A DNA stretch of 64,000 bases from positions 2,478,550-2,542,549 of the forward strand of contig NZ_LT960614.1 of assembly GCF_900231165.1 (NCBI RefSeq). Reading direction: 5' to 3'. A program made the position numbers and the translations under genes. The notes beneath the pieces are model-generated. The model worked only from the letters and a program-made list of their open reading frames with translations, was not told where the DNA came from and searched no databases. The stretch comes from Hartmannibacter diazotrophicus (GTDB lineage Bacteria; Pseudomonadota; Alphaproteobacteria; Rhizobiales; Pleomorphomonadaceae). Shown here piece by piece: positions 34,403 to 42,820 of the stretch (its first letter is position 1; every line of letters begins with the position of its first letter).

Positions 34403-34695
34403 AACTGGTCAACGGCGATCAGGCTATGCCGACCTCGTGACAGAGGTTAGCCGAGACAACGACGTCGCGTCATCTGATGGTTCCGGAACTTTGCCGGCAA
34501 GCCTGTCAGACGAGCGGCGTTTTTTTGTGCCTTTTGTTCCATTCGAACCGTGTCGGTCGGGCCCCGGGGCCGCGGAACATCAGACCAGTCAACTTTCAGC
34601 TACGCGATCACATCGCGTCCCGTTGCCTCGCGGCCGGGACGACGGGTGGTGTGCGACCCGCTTCACCTGACCTGAATTCGAAACTGTGAGGGCCT
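34403..34695 (+). promoter_or_regulatory. nrtA mRNA leader with upstream hairpin and terminator-like structure
   Basis: The predicted 5' leader has two structures. Hairpin 1 is ACCTC (34432-34436), six-base loop GTGACA, GAGGT (34443-34447), flanked by GGCT/AGCC that can extend it. Hairpin 2 is a long stem from ACGTCGC (34462-34468) to GCGGCGT (34514-34520), with inner CTGA/TCAG and CCGG/CCGG pairings, followed by seven T (34520-34526). A hairpin plus a U-run ahead of the first gene is the layout of nitrate-responsive antitermination by ANTAR proteins (NasR, NasT). The first loop does not fit the published A1/G4 hexaloop consensus, so the binding protein is inferred. GAGGG at 34688-34692 is the nrtA ribosome site. 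Confidence 0.65.
34462..34526 (+). terminator. leader terminator / attenuator upstream of nrtA
   Basis: The outer stem ACGTCGC/GCGGCGT (one G-U pair), an interrupted inner stem and a seven-T tract end 169 bp before the nrtA ATG. Since the upstream gene already has its own terminator at 34179-34210 and a promoter lies between, this structure would act on operon mRNA itself. Confidence 0.68.
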
Positions 34696-36060
34696 ATGAA
34701 CGTGTTCCATTCCCTGCGTCGATTGATGATTGCGGCAGCGCCGCTTGCGGTGATCGCGACAGTCAGCGCCGCCAACGCCGAAATGCTGGATGTCGAGAAG
34801 GACGAGCTGAAGTTCGGCTTCATCAAGCTGACCGACATGGCACCGCTTGCCATCGCCAAGGAGAAGGGCTTCTTTGAGGACGAGGGCCTCTACGTCACGC
34901 TCGAGCCCCAGGCAAACTGGAAGGTCCTGCTCGACCGCGTGATCGACGGCGAACTCGACGGCGCCCACATGCTGGCCGGCCAGCCGCTCGCCGCCACCAT
35001 CGGTTATGGCACCAAGGCCCACATCGTCACGCCCTTCTCCATGGACCTCAACGGCAACGGCATCACCGTGTCCAACGCCGTCTGGGCGGAGATGAAGAAG
35101 AACATCAAGATGGACGCCGACGGCAAGCCGGAGCACCCGATCTCGGCCGCCGCGCTGAAGCCGGTCGTCGACAAGTACAAGTCCGAGGGCAAGCCCTTCA
35201 ACATGGGCATGGTCTTCCCCGTCTCGACCCACAACTACGAGCTTCGCTACTGGCTCGCTGCCGGCGGCATCAACCCGGGCTTCTATTCGCCGGACGACAC
35301 TTCCGGCCAGATCAAGGCCGACGCGCTCCTGTCCGTGACGCCGCCGCCGCAGATGCCCTCGACCCTCGAGGCCGGCACGATCTACGGCTACTGCGTCGGC
35401 GAGCCCTGGAACCAGGCCGCCGTCTTCAAGGGCATCGGCGTTCCGGTCATCACCGACTATGAAATCTGGAAGGACAATCCGGAAAAGGTCTTCGGCATGA
35501 CCGACGAGTTCGTGGAGACGAACCCGAACACTGCGATTGCCATCACCAAGGCCCTGATCCGCGCCGGCAAGTGGCTCGACGAGAGCGTCGAGAACCGCAA
35601 GGAAGCCGTCGAGATCCTGTCGCGTCCCGAATATGTCGGCGCCGACGCCGAGGTGATCGCCAACTCGATGACCGGCACCTTCGAATACGAGAAGGGCGAC
35701 AAGCGCGACCTGCCGGACTTCAACGTCTTCTTCCGCTACTACGCGACCTATCCCTTCTACTCGGACGCCATCTGGTACCTGACCCAGATGCGCCGCTGGG
35801 GCCAGATCGCCGAGGCCAAGCCCGACCAGTGGTATTTCGACACCGCTGCCGACGTCTACAAGCCCGACCTCTACATGAAGGCCGCCGCGTCCCTGATCGA
35901 CGACGGCAATGCCGCGGCGGAAGACTTTCCCGACGGCACCGACGGCTACAAGCCGGCGACTAGCGCCTTCATCGACGGCAAGACCTACGACGGCAAGAAG
36001 CCGAACGAGTACCTGACCCAGTTCGATATCGGCCTCAAGGGCGAAGACGTCATCAACTGA
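34696..36060 (+). CDS. nrtA: nitrate ABC transporter substrate-binding protein NrtA
   Basis: 454-residue NrtA/CmpA-family periplasmic nitrate (nitrite) binding protein. A signal sequence (about 1-28) ends in SAANA-E. The mature N-terminus [23 protein letters not shown] and the [21 protein letters not shown] and GYCVGEPWN stretches are family hallmarks. First gene of the operon, preceded by GAGGG at good spacing. A pair of hairpins follows before nrtB, probably keeping NrtA expression higher than that of the membrane components. Confidence 0.93.
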   Translation: MNVFHSLRRLMIAAAPLAVIATVSAANAEMLDVEKDELKFGFIKLTDMAPLAIAKEKGFFEDEGLYVTLEPQANWKVLLDRVIDGELDGAHMLAGQPLAATIGYGTKAHIVTPFSMDLNGNGITVSNAVWAEMKKNIKMDADGKPEHPISAAALKPVVDKYKSEGKPFNMGMVFPVSTHNYELRYWLAAGGINPGFYSPDDTSGQIKADALLSVTPPPQMPSTLEAGTIYGYCVGEPWNQAAVFKGIGVPVITDYEIWKDNPEKVFGMTDEFVETNPNTAIAITKALIRAGKWLDESVENRKEAVEILSRPEYVGADAEVIANSMTGTFEYEKGDKRDLPDFNVFFRYYATYPFYSDAIWYLTQMRRWGQIAEAKPDQWYFDTAADVYKPDLYMKAAASLIDDGNAAAEDFPDGTDGYKPATSAFIDGKTYDGKKPNEYLTQFDIGLKGEDVIN

Positions 36061-36067
36061 TCCAGAA

Positions 36068-36096
36068 GCCCGTGCCGAACCCCTGTCGGCATGGGC
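36068..36096 (+). other. intercistronic hairpin 1, nrtA-nrtB
   Basis: An 11-bp stem, GCCCGTGCCGA with TCGGCATGGGC (one G-U pair), and a 7-base loop lie 8 bp after the nrtA stop. No U-tract follows, so it is more likely a 3'-end stabiliser or processing site than a terminator. Confidence 0.7.
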
Positions 36097-36105
36097 AACT
36101 CGGAT

Positions 36106-36125
36106 CGGCGGCCGCCTGGCCGCCG
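36106..36125 (+). other. intercistronic hairpin 2, nrtA-nrtB
   Basis: CGGCGGCC and GGCCGCCG pair over a 4-base loop, directly downstream of hairpin 1 and 48 bp before the nrtB ATG. Together the two stems form a compact structured spacer. Confidence 0.6.
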
Positions 36126-36173
36126 GTCCATTTCCGAAATTCCCTGCTCCTGTTCAAGCTCCGGTGAGGATCC

Positions 36174-37259
36174 ATGACCACCGCAACGGACTATATCGAT
36201 GACCGCTCGGCGGCCCGCGCGGCCCGGCGTGAGCGCATCTTCACCCGCATCAACCGCTCCGCGTCCTACCTTGGCATCGTCGGCCTCGGCTGGCTCGTGC
36301 CTCTGATGAAGATCGCCGCCGGCGACAATCCGCGGACCCAGCTTCGCGAACTGTGGAAGCAGGCCGGCATTCCGCTCATCGGCATCGCCGTCTTCCTCGG
36401 CCTCTGGGCGCTGCTCGCCCCGACGGTGCAGACGTCGCTCGGCACCATTCCCGGCCCGGCCAAGGTCTGGGAGCAGGTCGAGGTTCTCCATGCCGACTAT
36501 GTCCGGGAGCGCCAGAAGGCCTCCGACTTCTACGAGCGTCAGGACACCCGCAACGACAAGCTCGTGGCCGAGGGCAAGGCGGACAGGGTCAAGTGGCGGG
36601 CCTATACCGGCGCGCCGACCTATCTCGACCAGATCCTGACGAGCCTCAAGACCGTCGGCCTCGGCTTCCTGATCGCCACGCTCTTCGCGGTTCCGCTCGG
36701 CATCCTCTGCGGCCTGTCGACAGCCGTGAACGGCGCACTCAATCCGCTGATCCAGATTTTCAAGCCTGTCTCGCCGCTCGCCTGGCTGCCCATCGTCACC
36801 ATGATCGTCTCGGCCGCCTACACCGACGTCTCCGACTACATGCCGAAGTCGCTGGTCATCTCCGCGATCACCGTCACGCTTTGCTCGCTGTGGCCGACCC
36901 TGATCAACACCGCGCTCGGCGTTGCCTCGATCGACAAGGACCTCGTCAACGTCGGCAAGGTGCTGCAGCTCTCCACGTCGAAGACCGTCGTGAAGCTGGT
37001 GCTGCCCTCCGCCATGCCGCTGATCTTCACCGGCCTGCGTCTCTCGCTGGGTGTGGGCTGGATGGTGCTGATCGCGGCCGAGATGCTGGCCCAGAACCCC
37101 GGCCTTGGAAAGTTCGTCTGGGACGAGTTCCAGAACGGCTCCTCCGACAGCCTCGCTCGCATCATGGTCGCCGTGCTGACCATCGGCATCATCGGCTTCC
37201 TGCTCGACCGCATCATGCTCGCGCTGCAGGCCGCCTTCACCTTCTCCGCCCAGCGCTGA
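36174..37259 (+). CDS. nrtB: nitrate ABC transporter permease NrtB
   Basis: 361-residue inner-membrane permease of the NrtB/SsuC type (binding-protein-dependent transport family). One N-terminal membrane segment near 60-85 is followed by a periplasmic/loop insertion, then the five-helix permease core. The EAA-like loop lies in ...[27 protein letters not shown]. The ATG is preceded by GGTGAGG. It pairs with NrtA and the double ATPase NrtCD in one operon. Confidence 0.92.
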   Translation: MTTATDYIDDRSAARAARRERIFTRINRSASYLGIVGLGWLVPLMKIAAGDNPRTQLRELWKQAGIPLIGIAVFLGLWALLAPTVQTSLGTIPGPAKVWEQVEVLHADYVRERQKASDFYERQDTRNDKLVAEGKADRVKWRAYTGAPTYLDQILTSLKTVGLGFLIATLFAVPLGILCGLSTAVNGALNPLIQIFKPVSPLAWLPIVTMIVSAAYTDVSDYMPKSLVISAITVTLCSLWPTLINTALGVASIDKDLVNVGKVLQLSTSKTVVKLVLPSAMPLIFTGLRLSLGVGWMVLIAAEMLAQNPGLGKFVWDEFQNGSSDSLARIMVAVLTIGIIGFLLDRIMLALQAAFTFSAQR

Positions 37260-37287
37260 CGCCGGCACCTTCGCGAGGACAGACACA

Positions 37288-39003
37288 ATGCCCGTTCTTG
37301 AACTGAAGAATGTTTCCAAGGGCTACGGTGAGGCCGGCCGCCGCACCGAGGTCCTGAAGAACATCGACCTTGCCGTGGAAGACGGTGAGTTCGTCGCCAT
37401 CGTCGGCTTTTCCGGTTCCGGCAAGACGACGCTCATCTCCATGATCGCCGGATTGGCCGAGCCGGACGTCGGTGAAATCCGCTTCAAGGGCGAACCCGTC
37501 GCCGGTCCCGGCCCGGAGCGCGGCGTCGTCTTCCAGAGCTATTCGCTGATGCCCTGGCTGACGGTTGCCGGCAACGTGGCGCTGGCCGTCGACAGTGTCT
37601 TCGCGAAAGAAACCAGGCAGCAGCGCGCCGCCCGCGTGAAGCGCTACGTGGACATGGTCGGCCTTTCCCACGCGGCCGACCGCCGTCCGGCGGAGCTTTC
37701 CGGCGGCATGCGCCAGCGCGTCGCGGTTGCCCGTGCGCTCGCCATGAGCCCGGAGATCCTGCTTCTCGACGAGCCGCTCTCGGCACTCGACGCGCTCACT
37801 CGCGCCAAGCTCCAGGACGAGATCGAGCGCATCTGGGAAGACGACAAGAAGACCGTCATCCTGATCACCAACGACGTCGACGAGGCGATCCTCCTTGCCG
37901 ACCGCATCATTCCGCTGAACCCTGGCCCCGGCGCGACGCTTGGGCCCGCGTTCAAGGTCGACCTGCCGCGTCCGCGCGACCGGACGGCCGTGAACCACGA
38001 TCCGAAATTCAAGGCCCTGCGCCACGACATCACCGAATACCTGATGGAAGTCGGCATGCAGCGCGCATCGGGAGAGGAAAGCCGCACCCTGCCGAATGTC
38101 GTGCCGATCACCCAGGCCGACGAGCTGCCGAGCGCGGTCAAGGAAGCGGCCAAGTCCGCCTTCGTCGACGGCTACTGCGAGTTCTTCGAGGTCAAGAAGG
38201 TCTACCCGACGCCGAAGGGTCCGCTGACCGTCGTGGAGGATTTCACCCACAAGATGAAGAAGGGCGAGTTCATCTCGCTCATCGGCCACTCCGGCTGCGG
38301 CAAGTCGACCGTTCTCTCGATGGTCGCCGGTCTCAACGAGATTTCCGGCGGCGGCATCGTCCTGAACGGCCGCGAGGTGCACGGGGCAGGGCCCGAGCGC
38401 GCGGTCGTCTTCCAGGCGCCCTCGCTCTTTCCCTGGCTGACGGCGCGCGAGAACGTCGCCCTTGGCGTCGACAAGGTCTACCCGGACGCAGCCCCGTCCG
38501 AGCGCCGCGACATCGTCGAATACTATCTGGAGCGCGTCGGCCTCGGCGACTCCATGCACCGCCTCGCCTCGGAGCTTTCCAACGGCATGAAGCAGCGCGT
38601 CGGCATCGCCCGCGCCTTCGCCCTGTCGCCGAAGCTCCTCCTTCTCGACGAGCCCTTCGGCATGCTCGACAGCCTGACGCGCTGGGAGCTGCAGGACGTC
38701 CTGATGGACGTCTGGAAGCGCACCAAGGTCACGGCGATCTGCGTCACCCACGACGTCGATGAGGCCATCCTGCTGGCCGACAAGGTCGTGATGATGACCA
38801 ACGGCCCGAATGCCCGCATCGGCAAGGTGATGGACGTCGACATTCCCCATCCCCGCACCCGCAAGGACCTGCTCGAGCACCCCGACTACTACCTCTACCG
38901 CGAACAGCTCCTGAGCTTCCTGGAAGAATACGAGCAGGGCGCGCATGCCAGGAAGCCGGCGGGAAAGGTCGAAGACAATAAGAAAGAAAGAGAGGCCGCG
39001 TGA
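37288..39003 (+). CDS. nrtCD: nitrate ABC transporter ATP-binding protein, fused NrtC/NrtD double ATPase
   Basis: 571 residues with two complete ABC ATPase domains in tandem. Domain 1: Walker A GFSGSGKT (40-47), signature LSGGM (137-141), Walker B LLLDEP. Domain 2: GHSGCGKS (333-340), signature LSNGM (430-434), LLLDEP. In domain 1 the H-loop histidine is replaced by Asn195 (LITNDVDEA), whereas domain 2 keeps His488 (CVTHDVDEA), so the two sites are unlikely to hydrolyse ATP equally. Cyanobacterial NrtC and NrtD are separate proteins; here they are one chain without the NrtA-like regulatory domain of NrtC. The stop overlaps the next ATG by one base (TGATG). Confidence 0.92.
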   Translation: MPVLELKNVSKGYGEAGRRTEVLKNIDLAVEDGEFVAIVGFSGSGKTTLISMIAGLAEPDVGEIRFKGEPVAGPGPERGVVFQSYSLMPWLTVAGNVALAVDSVFAKETRQQRAARVKRYVDMVGLSHAADRRPAELSGGMRQRVAVARALAMSPEILLLDEPLSALDALTRAKLQDEIERIWEDDKKTVILITNDVDEAILLADRIIPLNPGPGATLGPAFKVDLPRPRDRTAVNHDPKFKALRHDITEYLMEVGMQRASGEESRTLPNVVPITQADELPSAVKEAAKSAFVDGYCEFFEVKKVYPTPKGPLTVVEDFTHKMKKGEFISLIGHSGCGKSTVLSMVAGLNEISGGGIVLNGREVHGAGPERAVVFQAPSLFPWLTARENVALGVDKVYPDAAPSERRDIVEYYLERVGLGDSMHRLASELSNGMKQRVGIARAFALSPKLLLLDEPFGMLDSLTRWELQDVLMDVWKRTKVTAICVTHDVDEAILLADKVVMMTNGPNARIGKVMDVDIPHPRTRKDLLEHPDYYLYREQLLSFLEEYEQGAHARKPAGKVEDNKKEREAA

Positions 39004-39935
39004 TGGATATCGCGCTCGACAGCCCCACACGCACCTTCATCGAAGTGACCGAGGTGTGGGTGCCCGATGGGGATCGCCTGGTCTGGTCCAGCGGCAACTA
39101 CGGTGCGCTCGGCGAATTCGCGGCGCTTTCCGAGCAGAAGAGCTTCGCCAAGGGCGAGGGTCTTCCCGGCAAGGCCTGGGCCGAAGCCCGTCCCGTGGTG
39201 CTGAAGACATTCGACGGCTCCTATTTCAAGCGCATCGAGGCGGCAAAGGAAGCGGGCCTGACGAGTGCCGTGGCCGTGCCGATCTTCGCAGGCGAAACGC
39301 TCAAGGCCGTCGTCGTCGTGATCTGCGCCGATGACGACGCGCGCACCGGAGCGATCGAAGTCTGGCACGAGAGCAACGGCTTCCTGATGCTGGACGACGG
39401 CTACTACGGCGCCGCTAGGCATTTCGAATGGGTCTCGCAGCACACGCATTTCCCGCGCGGGCAGGGACTGCCGGGCGGGGTCTGGGCCGCGAACGCGCCC
39501 ATGCTGATGCGCGATCTCGGCTCGGGCTATCGCTTCATCCGCGCCGACGCCGCCGGCAAGGCCGGCCTCACCACGGGTCTCGGCCTGCCGATCGCGGTCC
39601 CCGGAGACAAGACTTACGTCCTGACGCTGCTGTCCGCGCGCGGCACGCCCATCGCGCGGCGGTTTGAACTCTGGAACGCCCATACGTCGAAAATCGGCAA
39701 CGGGGCCGAAGCCGTTCTTGCCGACGGCATCTGTGCCCGCGAAGGCCCGCTCTGGGATGACGAAAACGAGAGACGCGTCGGGGCATGGCAGGGCGCCATC
39801 GGGCAGGTGCTCGGATCCGGCATTCCCGTCGTCAAGTTCGACACAGCCACGCTGACCGCCGGCTACGATTCGATGGTCGCCCTGCCGATCTATCGCAACG
39901 GCGCGATCACCCACGTGGTTGCCTGGTATTACTGA
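39003..39935 (+). CDS. protein of three tandem GAF-like repeats in the nitrate operon
   Basis: 310 residues, no signal peptide or membrane segment, no output domain. Three similar units are visible: about 17-108, 119-211 and 222-310. Each opens with E-[VL]-W and closes with a hydrophobic strand pair (AVAVPIF...VVVVI; GLGLPIA...VLTLL; MVALPIY...VVAWYY). Units 1 and 2 also share GxGLPGxxWA. This is the GAF small-molecule-binding fold pattern. The ATG overlaps the nrtCD stop and the gene ends 11 bp before nirB, so it is embedded in the assimilation operon. A nitrate, nitrite or redox sensing or chaperone role is inference; I do not recognise a characterised homologue. Confidence 0.78.
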   Translation: MDIALDSPTRTFIEVTEVWVPDGDRLVWSSGNYGALGEFAALSEQKSFAKGEGLPGKAWAEARPVVLKTFDGSYFKRIEAAKEAGLTSAVAVPIFAGETLKAVVVVICADDDARTGAIEVWHESNGFLMLDDGYYGAARHFEWVSQHTHFPRGQGLPGGVWAANAPMLMRDLGSGYRFIRADAAGKAGLTTGLGLPIAVPGDKTYVLTLLSARGTPIARRFELWNAHTSKIGNGAEAVLADGICAREGPLWDDENERRVGAWQGAIGQVLGSGIPVVKFDTATLTAGYDSMVALPIYRNGAITHVVAWYY

Positions 39936-39946
39936 AAGGGAAGTCT

Positions 39947-42391
39947 ATGCAAAAACTGGTCGTTATCGGCGCCGGCATGGCTTCGGGCCGCGCACTGGAC
40001 TATCTGTTCGAGACGGATCCGCAGGCATATGAAGTCACGCTCTTCAATGCCGAGCCGCGCGGAAACTACAACCGCATCATGCTCTCCCCGGTTCTCTCCG
40101 GCGAAAAGAGCTACGACGAGATCGTCACCCACGACGATGCCTGGTACGCCGAGCACAAGGTCACCTGCCGCTTCGGCGAGAAGGTTGTCGGGATCGACCG
40201 CGACCGCAAGGTGGTGATCGGCGAGAAGGGCGAGGTGCCCTACGACAAGCTGATCGTCGCGACGGGATCCGTGCCCTTCATCATCCCGCTGGAAGGCCGC
40301 GACCTGCCGGGCGTCATCTCCTATCGCGATCTCGATGACACCAACGCGATGATCGAGGCCTCCGGCGAACCCGGCCGGAAGGCCGTCGTCATCGGCGGCG
40401 GCCTGCTGGGTCTCGAAGCCGCCGCGGGCTTGCGGCTGCGCGGCATGGACGTGACGGTACTGCACCTCGCCGGGCATCTGATGGAGCGTCAGCTGGACGA
40501 ATCCGCCGGCTATCTGCTGCAGAAGGATCTGGAAAAGCGCGGCATCGACGTGATCACCCGCGCCTCGACCAAGGCCATCCTCGGTTCCAACCGCGTCGAG
40601 GGTGTGGTCCTCGAGGACGGCACCGAACTCAAGGCGGATCTGGTCGTCATGGCCGTCGGCATCCGCCCGTCGGTTCAGGTTGCCAAGGAGGCGGGCCTGC
40701 AGGTCGGCCGGGCGATCGTGGTCGACGCCCAGATGCGCACCTCCGATCCCGACATCTACGCCGTCGGCGAGTGCGTCGAATTCAACGGCACGCTCTTCGG
40801 TCTGGTTGCTCCGCTCTACGATCAGGCCAGGGTGCTGGCCAGGAGCCTTCTCGGTGAAGACGGCGCCTTCGTCGTCAAGGAACTCTCCACCAAGCTCAAG
40901 GTCACGGGTTGCGACCTCTTCAGCGCCGGCGACTTCGCCGAAGGCAACGGGCGCGAGGATATCGTCCTCCGCGATCCGTCGCGCGGCGTCTACAAGCGCC
41001 TCGTCATCGAGGACGACCGCCTGATCGGCGCGGTCATGTATGGCGACACGGCCGACAGCAACTGGTTCTTCGACCTGATCCGCGATGGGTCCTCCGTCTC
41101 GGAAATGCGCGAGACCCTGATCTTCGGCCCGGCGTTCCAGGGAGGCACCCCCCTCGACCCTACGGCGGCCGTTGCAGCCTTGCCGGATAGTTCGGAGATC
41201 TGCGGCTGCAACGGCGTGTGCAAGGGAACGATCGTCGAGGCGATTGCCTCCAAGGGCCTCACGTCCGTCGATGACGTCCGGACCCACACGAAGGCCTCGG
41301 CCTCCTGCGGAACCTGCACCGGACTGGTGGAGCAGCTTCTCTCGGTCACCCTTGGCGATGCCTTCAAGGCATCCGCCGTCACGCCCATGTGCAAGTGCAC
41401 GGATCTCGGCCACGACGATGTCCGCCACCTGATCGTCGCCAAGGAGCTGAAGTCCATCCCCGCAGTGATGCAGGAACTTGGCTGGAAGACCTCCTGCGGC
41501 TGCGCCAAGTGCCGTCCGGCGCTGAACTACTACATGATCGCGAGCTGGCCGGGCGAGGCCATCGACGACCAGCAGTCGCGCTTTATCAACGAGCGCGTCC
41601 ACGCCAACATCCAGAAGGACGGCACCTATTCGGTCGTCCCGCGCATGTGGGGCGGACTGACGTCGGCCAAGGAACTTCGGGCCATCGCCGACGTCGCGGA
41701 CAAGTTCAACATCCCGACGGTGAAGGTGACGGGCGGCCAGCGCATCGATCTGCTCGGCATCAAGAAGGAAGACCTTCCCGCCGTCTGGGCCGACCTCAAC
41801 GCGGCGGGCATGGTCTCCGGCCACGCCTATGCCAAGGGTCTGCGCACGGTGAAGACCTGCGTCGGCAAGGAATGGTGTCGCTTCGGAACCCAGGATTCCA
41901 CCGGCCTCGGCGTCAAGCTGGAAAAGGCGCTATGGGGCTCCTGGACGCCGGCCAAGGTGAAGCTGGCGGTTTCCGGCTGCCCGCGCAATTGCGCCGAGGC
42001 GACCTGCAAGGACATCGGCGTGATCTGCGTCGACAGTGGCTACGACCTTCATTTCGCCGGCGCCGCAGGCCTGGAGATCAAGGGCACAGAAGTGCTCTGT
42101 CATGTCGACACGGAAGCAGAGGCGATGGAATACGTCATGGCCCTCGTCCAGCTCTACCGCGAGCAGGGCCATTACCTGGAGCGCATCTACAAGTGGGCCA
42201 AGCGCATCGGTTTTGACGCGGTCCGCGAGCAGATCGTCGGCGACGAGCCGCGCCGCAAGGCGCTCGCCGAACGCTTCGTCTACAGCCAGCAGTTCTTCCA
42301 GGAAGACCCGTGGGCGGCCCGCGTTGCCGGCCACGACTCGCACGAATTCGCTCCCCTTGCCACGATCCCATACGCGGAGGCTGCCGAATGA
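39947..42391 (+). CDS. nirB: NAD(P)H-dependent nitrite reductase large subunit NirB
   Basis: 814-residue cytoplasmic siroheme enzyme reducing nitrite to ammonium. From the N-terminus: FAD/NAD-binding pyridine nucleotide-disulfide reductase module (KLVVIGAGMASGRAL; second Rossmann VVIGGGLLGLEAA), two BFD-type [2Fe-2S] modules (CGCNGVCKG...SCGTC and CKC...CGCAKC), then the sulfite/nitrite reductase ferredoxin-like half and siroheme/[4Fe-4S] domain with TCVGKEWCRFG and SGCPRNCAEATC. The ATG at 39947 follows AAAGGGA; an open frame extends 54 codons upstream but overlaps the GAF gene and lacks family character. It overlaps nirD as ATGA. Confidence 0.95.
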   Translation: MQKLVVIGAGMASGRALDYLFETDPQAYEVTLFNAEPRGNYNRIMLSPVLSGEKSYDEIVTHDDAWYAEHKVTCRFGEKVVGIDRDRKVVIGEKGEVPYDKLIVATGSVPFIIPLEGRDLPGVISYRDLDDTNAMIEASGEPGRKAVVIGGGLLGLEAAAGLRLRGMDVTVLHLAGHLMERQLDESAGYLLQKDLEKRGIDVITRASTKAILGSNRVEGVVLEDGTELKADLVVMAVGIRPSVQVAKEAGLQVGRAIVVDAQMRTSDPDIYAVGECVEFNGTLFGLVAPLYDQARVLARSLLGEDGAFVVKELSTKLKVTGCDLFSAGDFAEGNGREDIVLRDPSRGVYKRLVIEDDRLIGAVMYGDTADSNWFFDLIRDGSSVSEMRETLIFGPAFQGGTPLDPTAAVAALPDSSEICGCNGVCKGTIVEAIASKGLTSVDDVRTHTKASASCGTCTGLVEQLLSVTLGDAFKASAVTPMCKCTDLGHDDVRHLIVAKELKSIPAVMQELGWKTSCGCAKCRPALNYYMIASWPGEAIDDQQSRFINERVHANIQKDGTYSVVPRMWGGLTSAKELRAIADVADKFNIPTVKVTGGQRIDLLGIKKEDLPAVWADLNAAGMVSGHAYAKGLRTVKTCVGKEWCRFGTQDSTGLGVKLEKALWGSWTPAKVKLAVSGCPRNCAEATCKDIGVICVDSGYDLHFAGAAGLEIKGTEVLCHVDTEAEAMEYVMALVQLYREQGHYLERIYKWAKRIGFDAVREQIVGDEPRRKALAERFVYSQQFFQEDPWAARVAGHDSHEFAPLATIPYAEAAE

Positions 42392-42741
42392 ACGCCCCCA
42401 TCAAGTCTTTGACGGATGTTGGACACGTCGACGACATCCCGGCGCGCGGCGCGCGTGTCGTCAAGCTGGCGGAGACCGAAATCGGCGTCTTCCGCACGCT
42501 GGACGACCGGATTTTCGCCATCGAGAACCGCTGTCCGCATCGCGGCGGCCCGCTCTCGGAAGGCATCGTCCACGGTCATTTCGTGACCTGTCCGCTGCAC
42601 AACTGGGTCATCAGCCTGGAGACCGGCGAGGCGCAGGGTGCGGACGAGGGCTGCGTTCGGACGATTCCGGTGGAAGTGGGCGAGGGCGACCGCCTTCTGC
42701 TCGACCTTGCCGCGCTTCTGGCCCGCAAGGACGCTGCGTGA
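42388..42741 (+). CDS. nirD: nitrite reductase small subunit NirD, Rieske type
   Basis: 117-residue partner of NirB. It retains both halves of a Rieske [2Fe-2S] site: C49-P-H51 in CPHRGGPL and C68-P-L-H71. E. coli NirD has the fold but not the ligands, so this version probably carries a cluster. ATG overlaps the nirB stop. An open frame extending 26 codons upstream lies within nirB and is not used here. Confidence 0.92.
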   Translation: MNAPIKSLTDVGHVDDIPARGARVVKLAETEIGVFRTLDDRIFAIENRCPHRGGPLSEGIVHGHFVTCPLHNWVISLETGEAQGADEGCVRTIPVEVGEGDRLLLDLAALLARKDAA

Positions 42742-42820
42742 CGTGACGGAACACGAAAGCGTCGATCCCTTCGCCGCCGAGAACGATTGTCGAACCGCAA
42801 GCCGAACCGGACATCAGCCC

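Noticed and set aside
34432-34447. Assignment of the nrtA leader hairpin as a canonical ANTAR (NasT/NasR) target
   Set aside because: The six-base loop GUGACA does not have A at position 1 and G at position 4; I keep only the weaker claim of an attenuator-like leader.
37237-39030. A 597-codon antisense frame over nrtCD
   Set aside because: nrtCD has two complete ABC ATPase motif sets; the antisense frame has none and no ribosome site.
39785-39946. N-terminal extension of NirB by 54 residues
   Set aside because: It lies inside the GAF-repeat gene in another frame, and MQKLVVIGAGM with AAAGGGA upstream is a normal NirB start.
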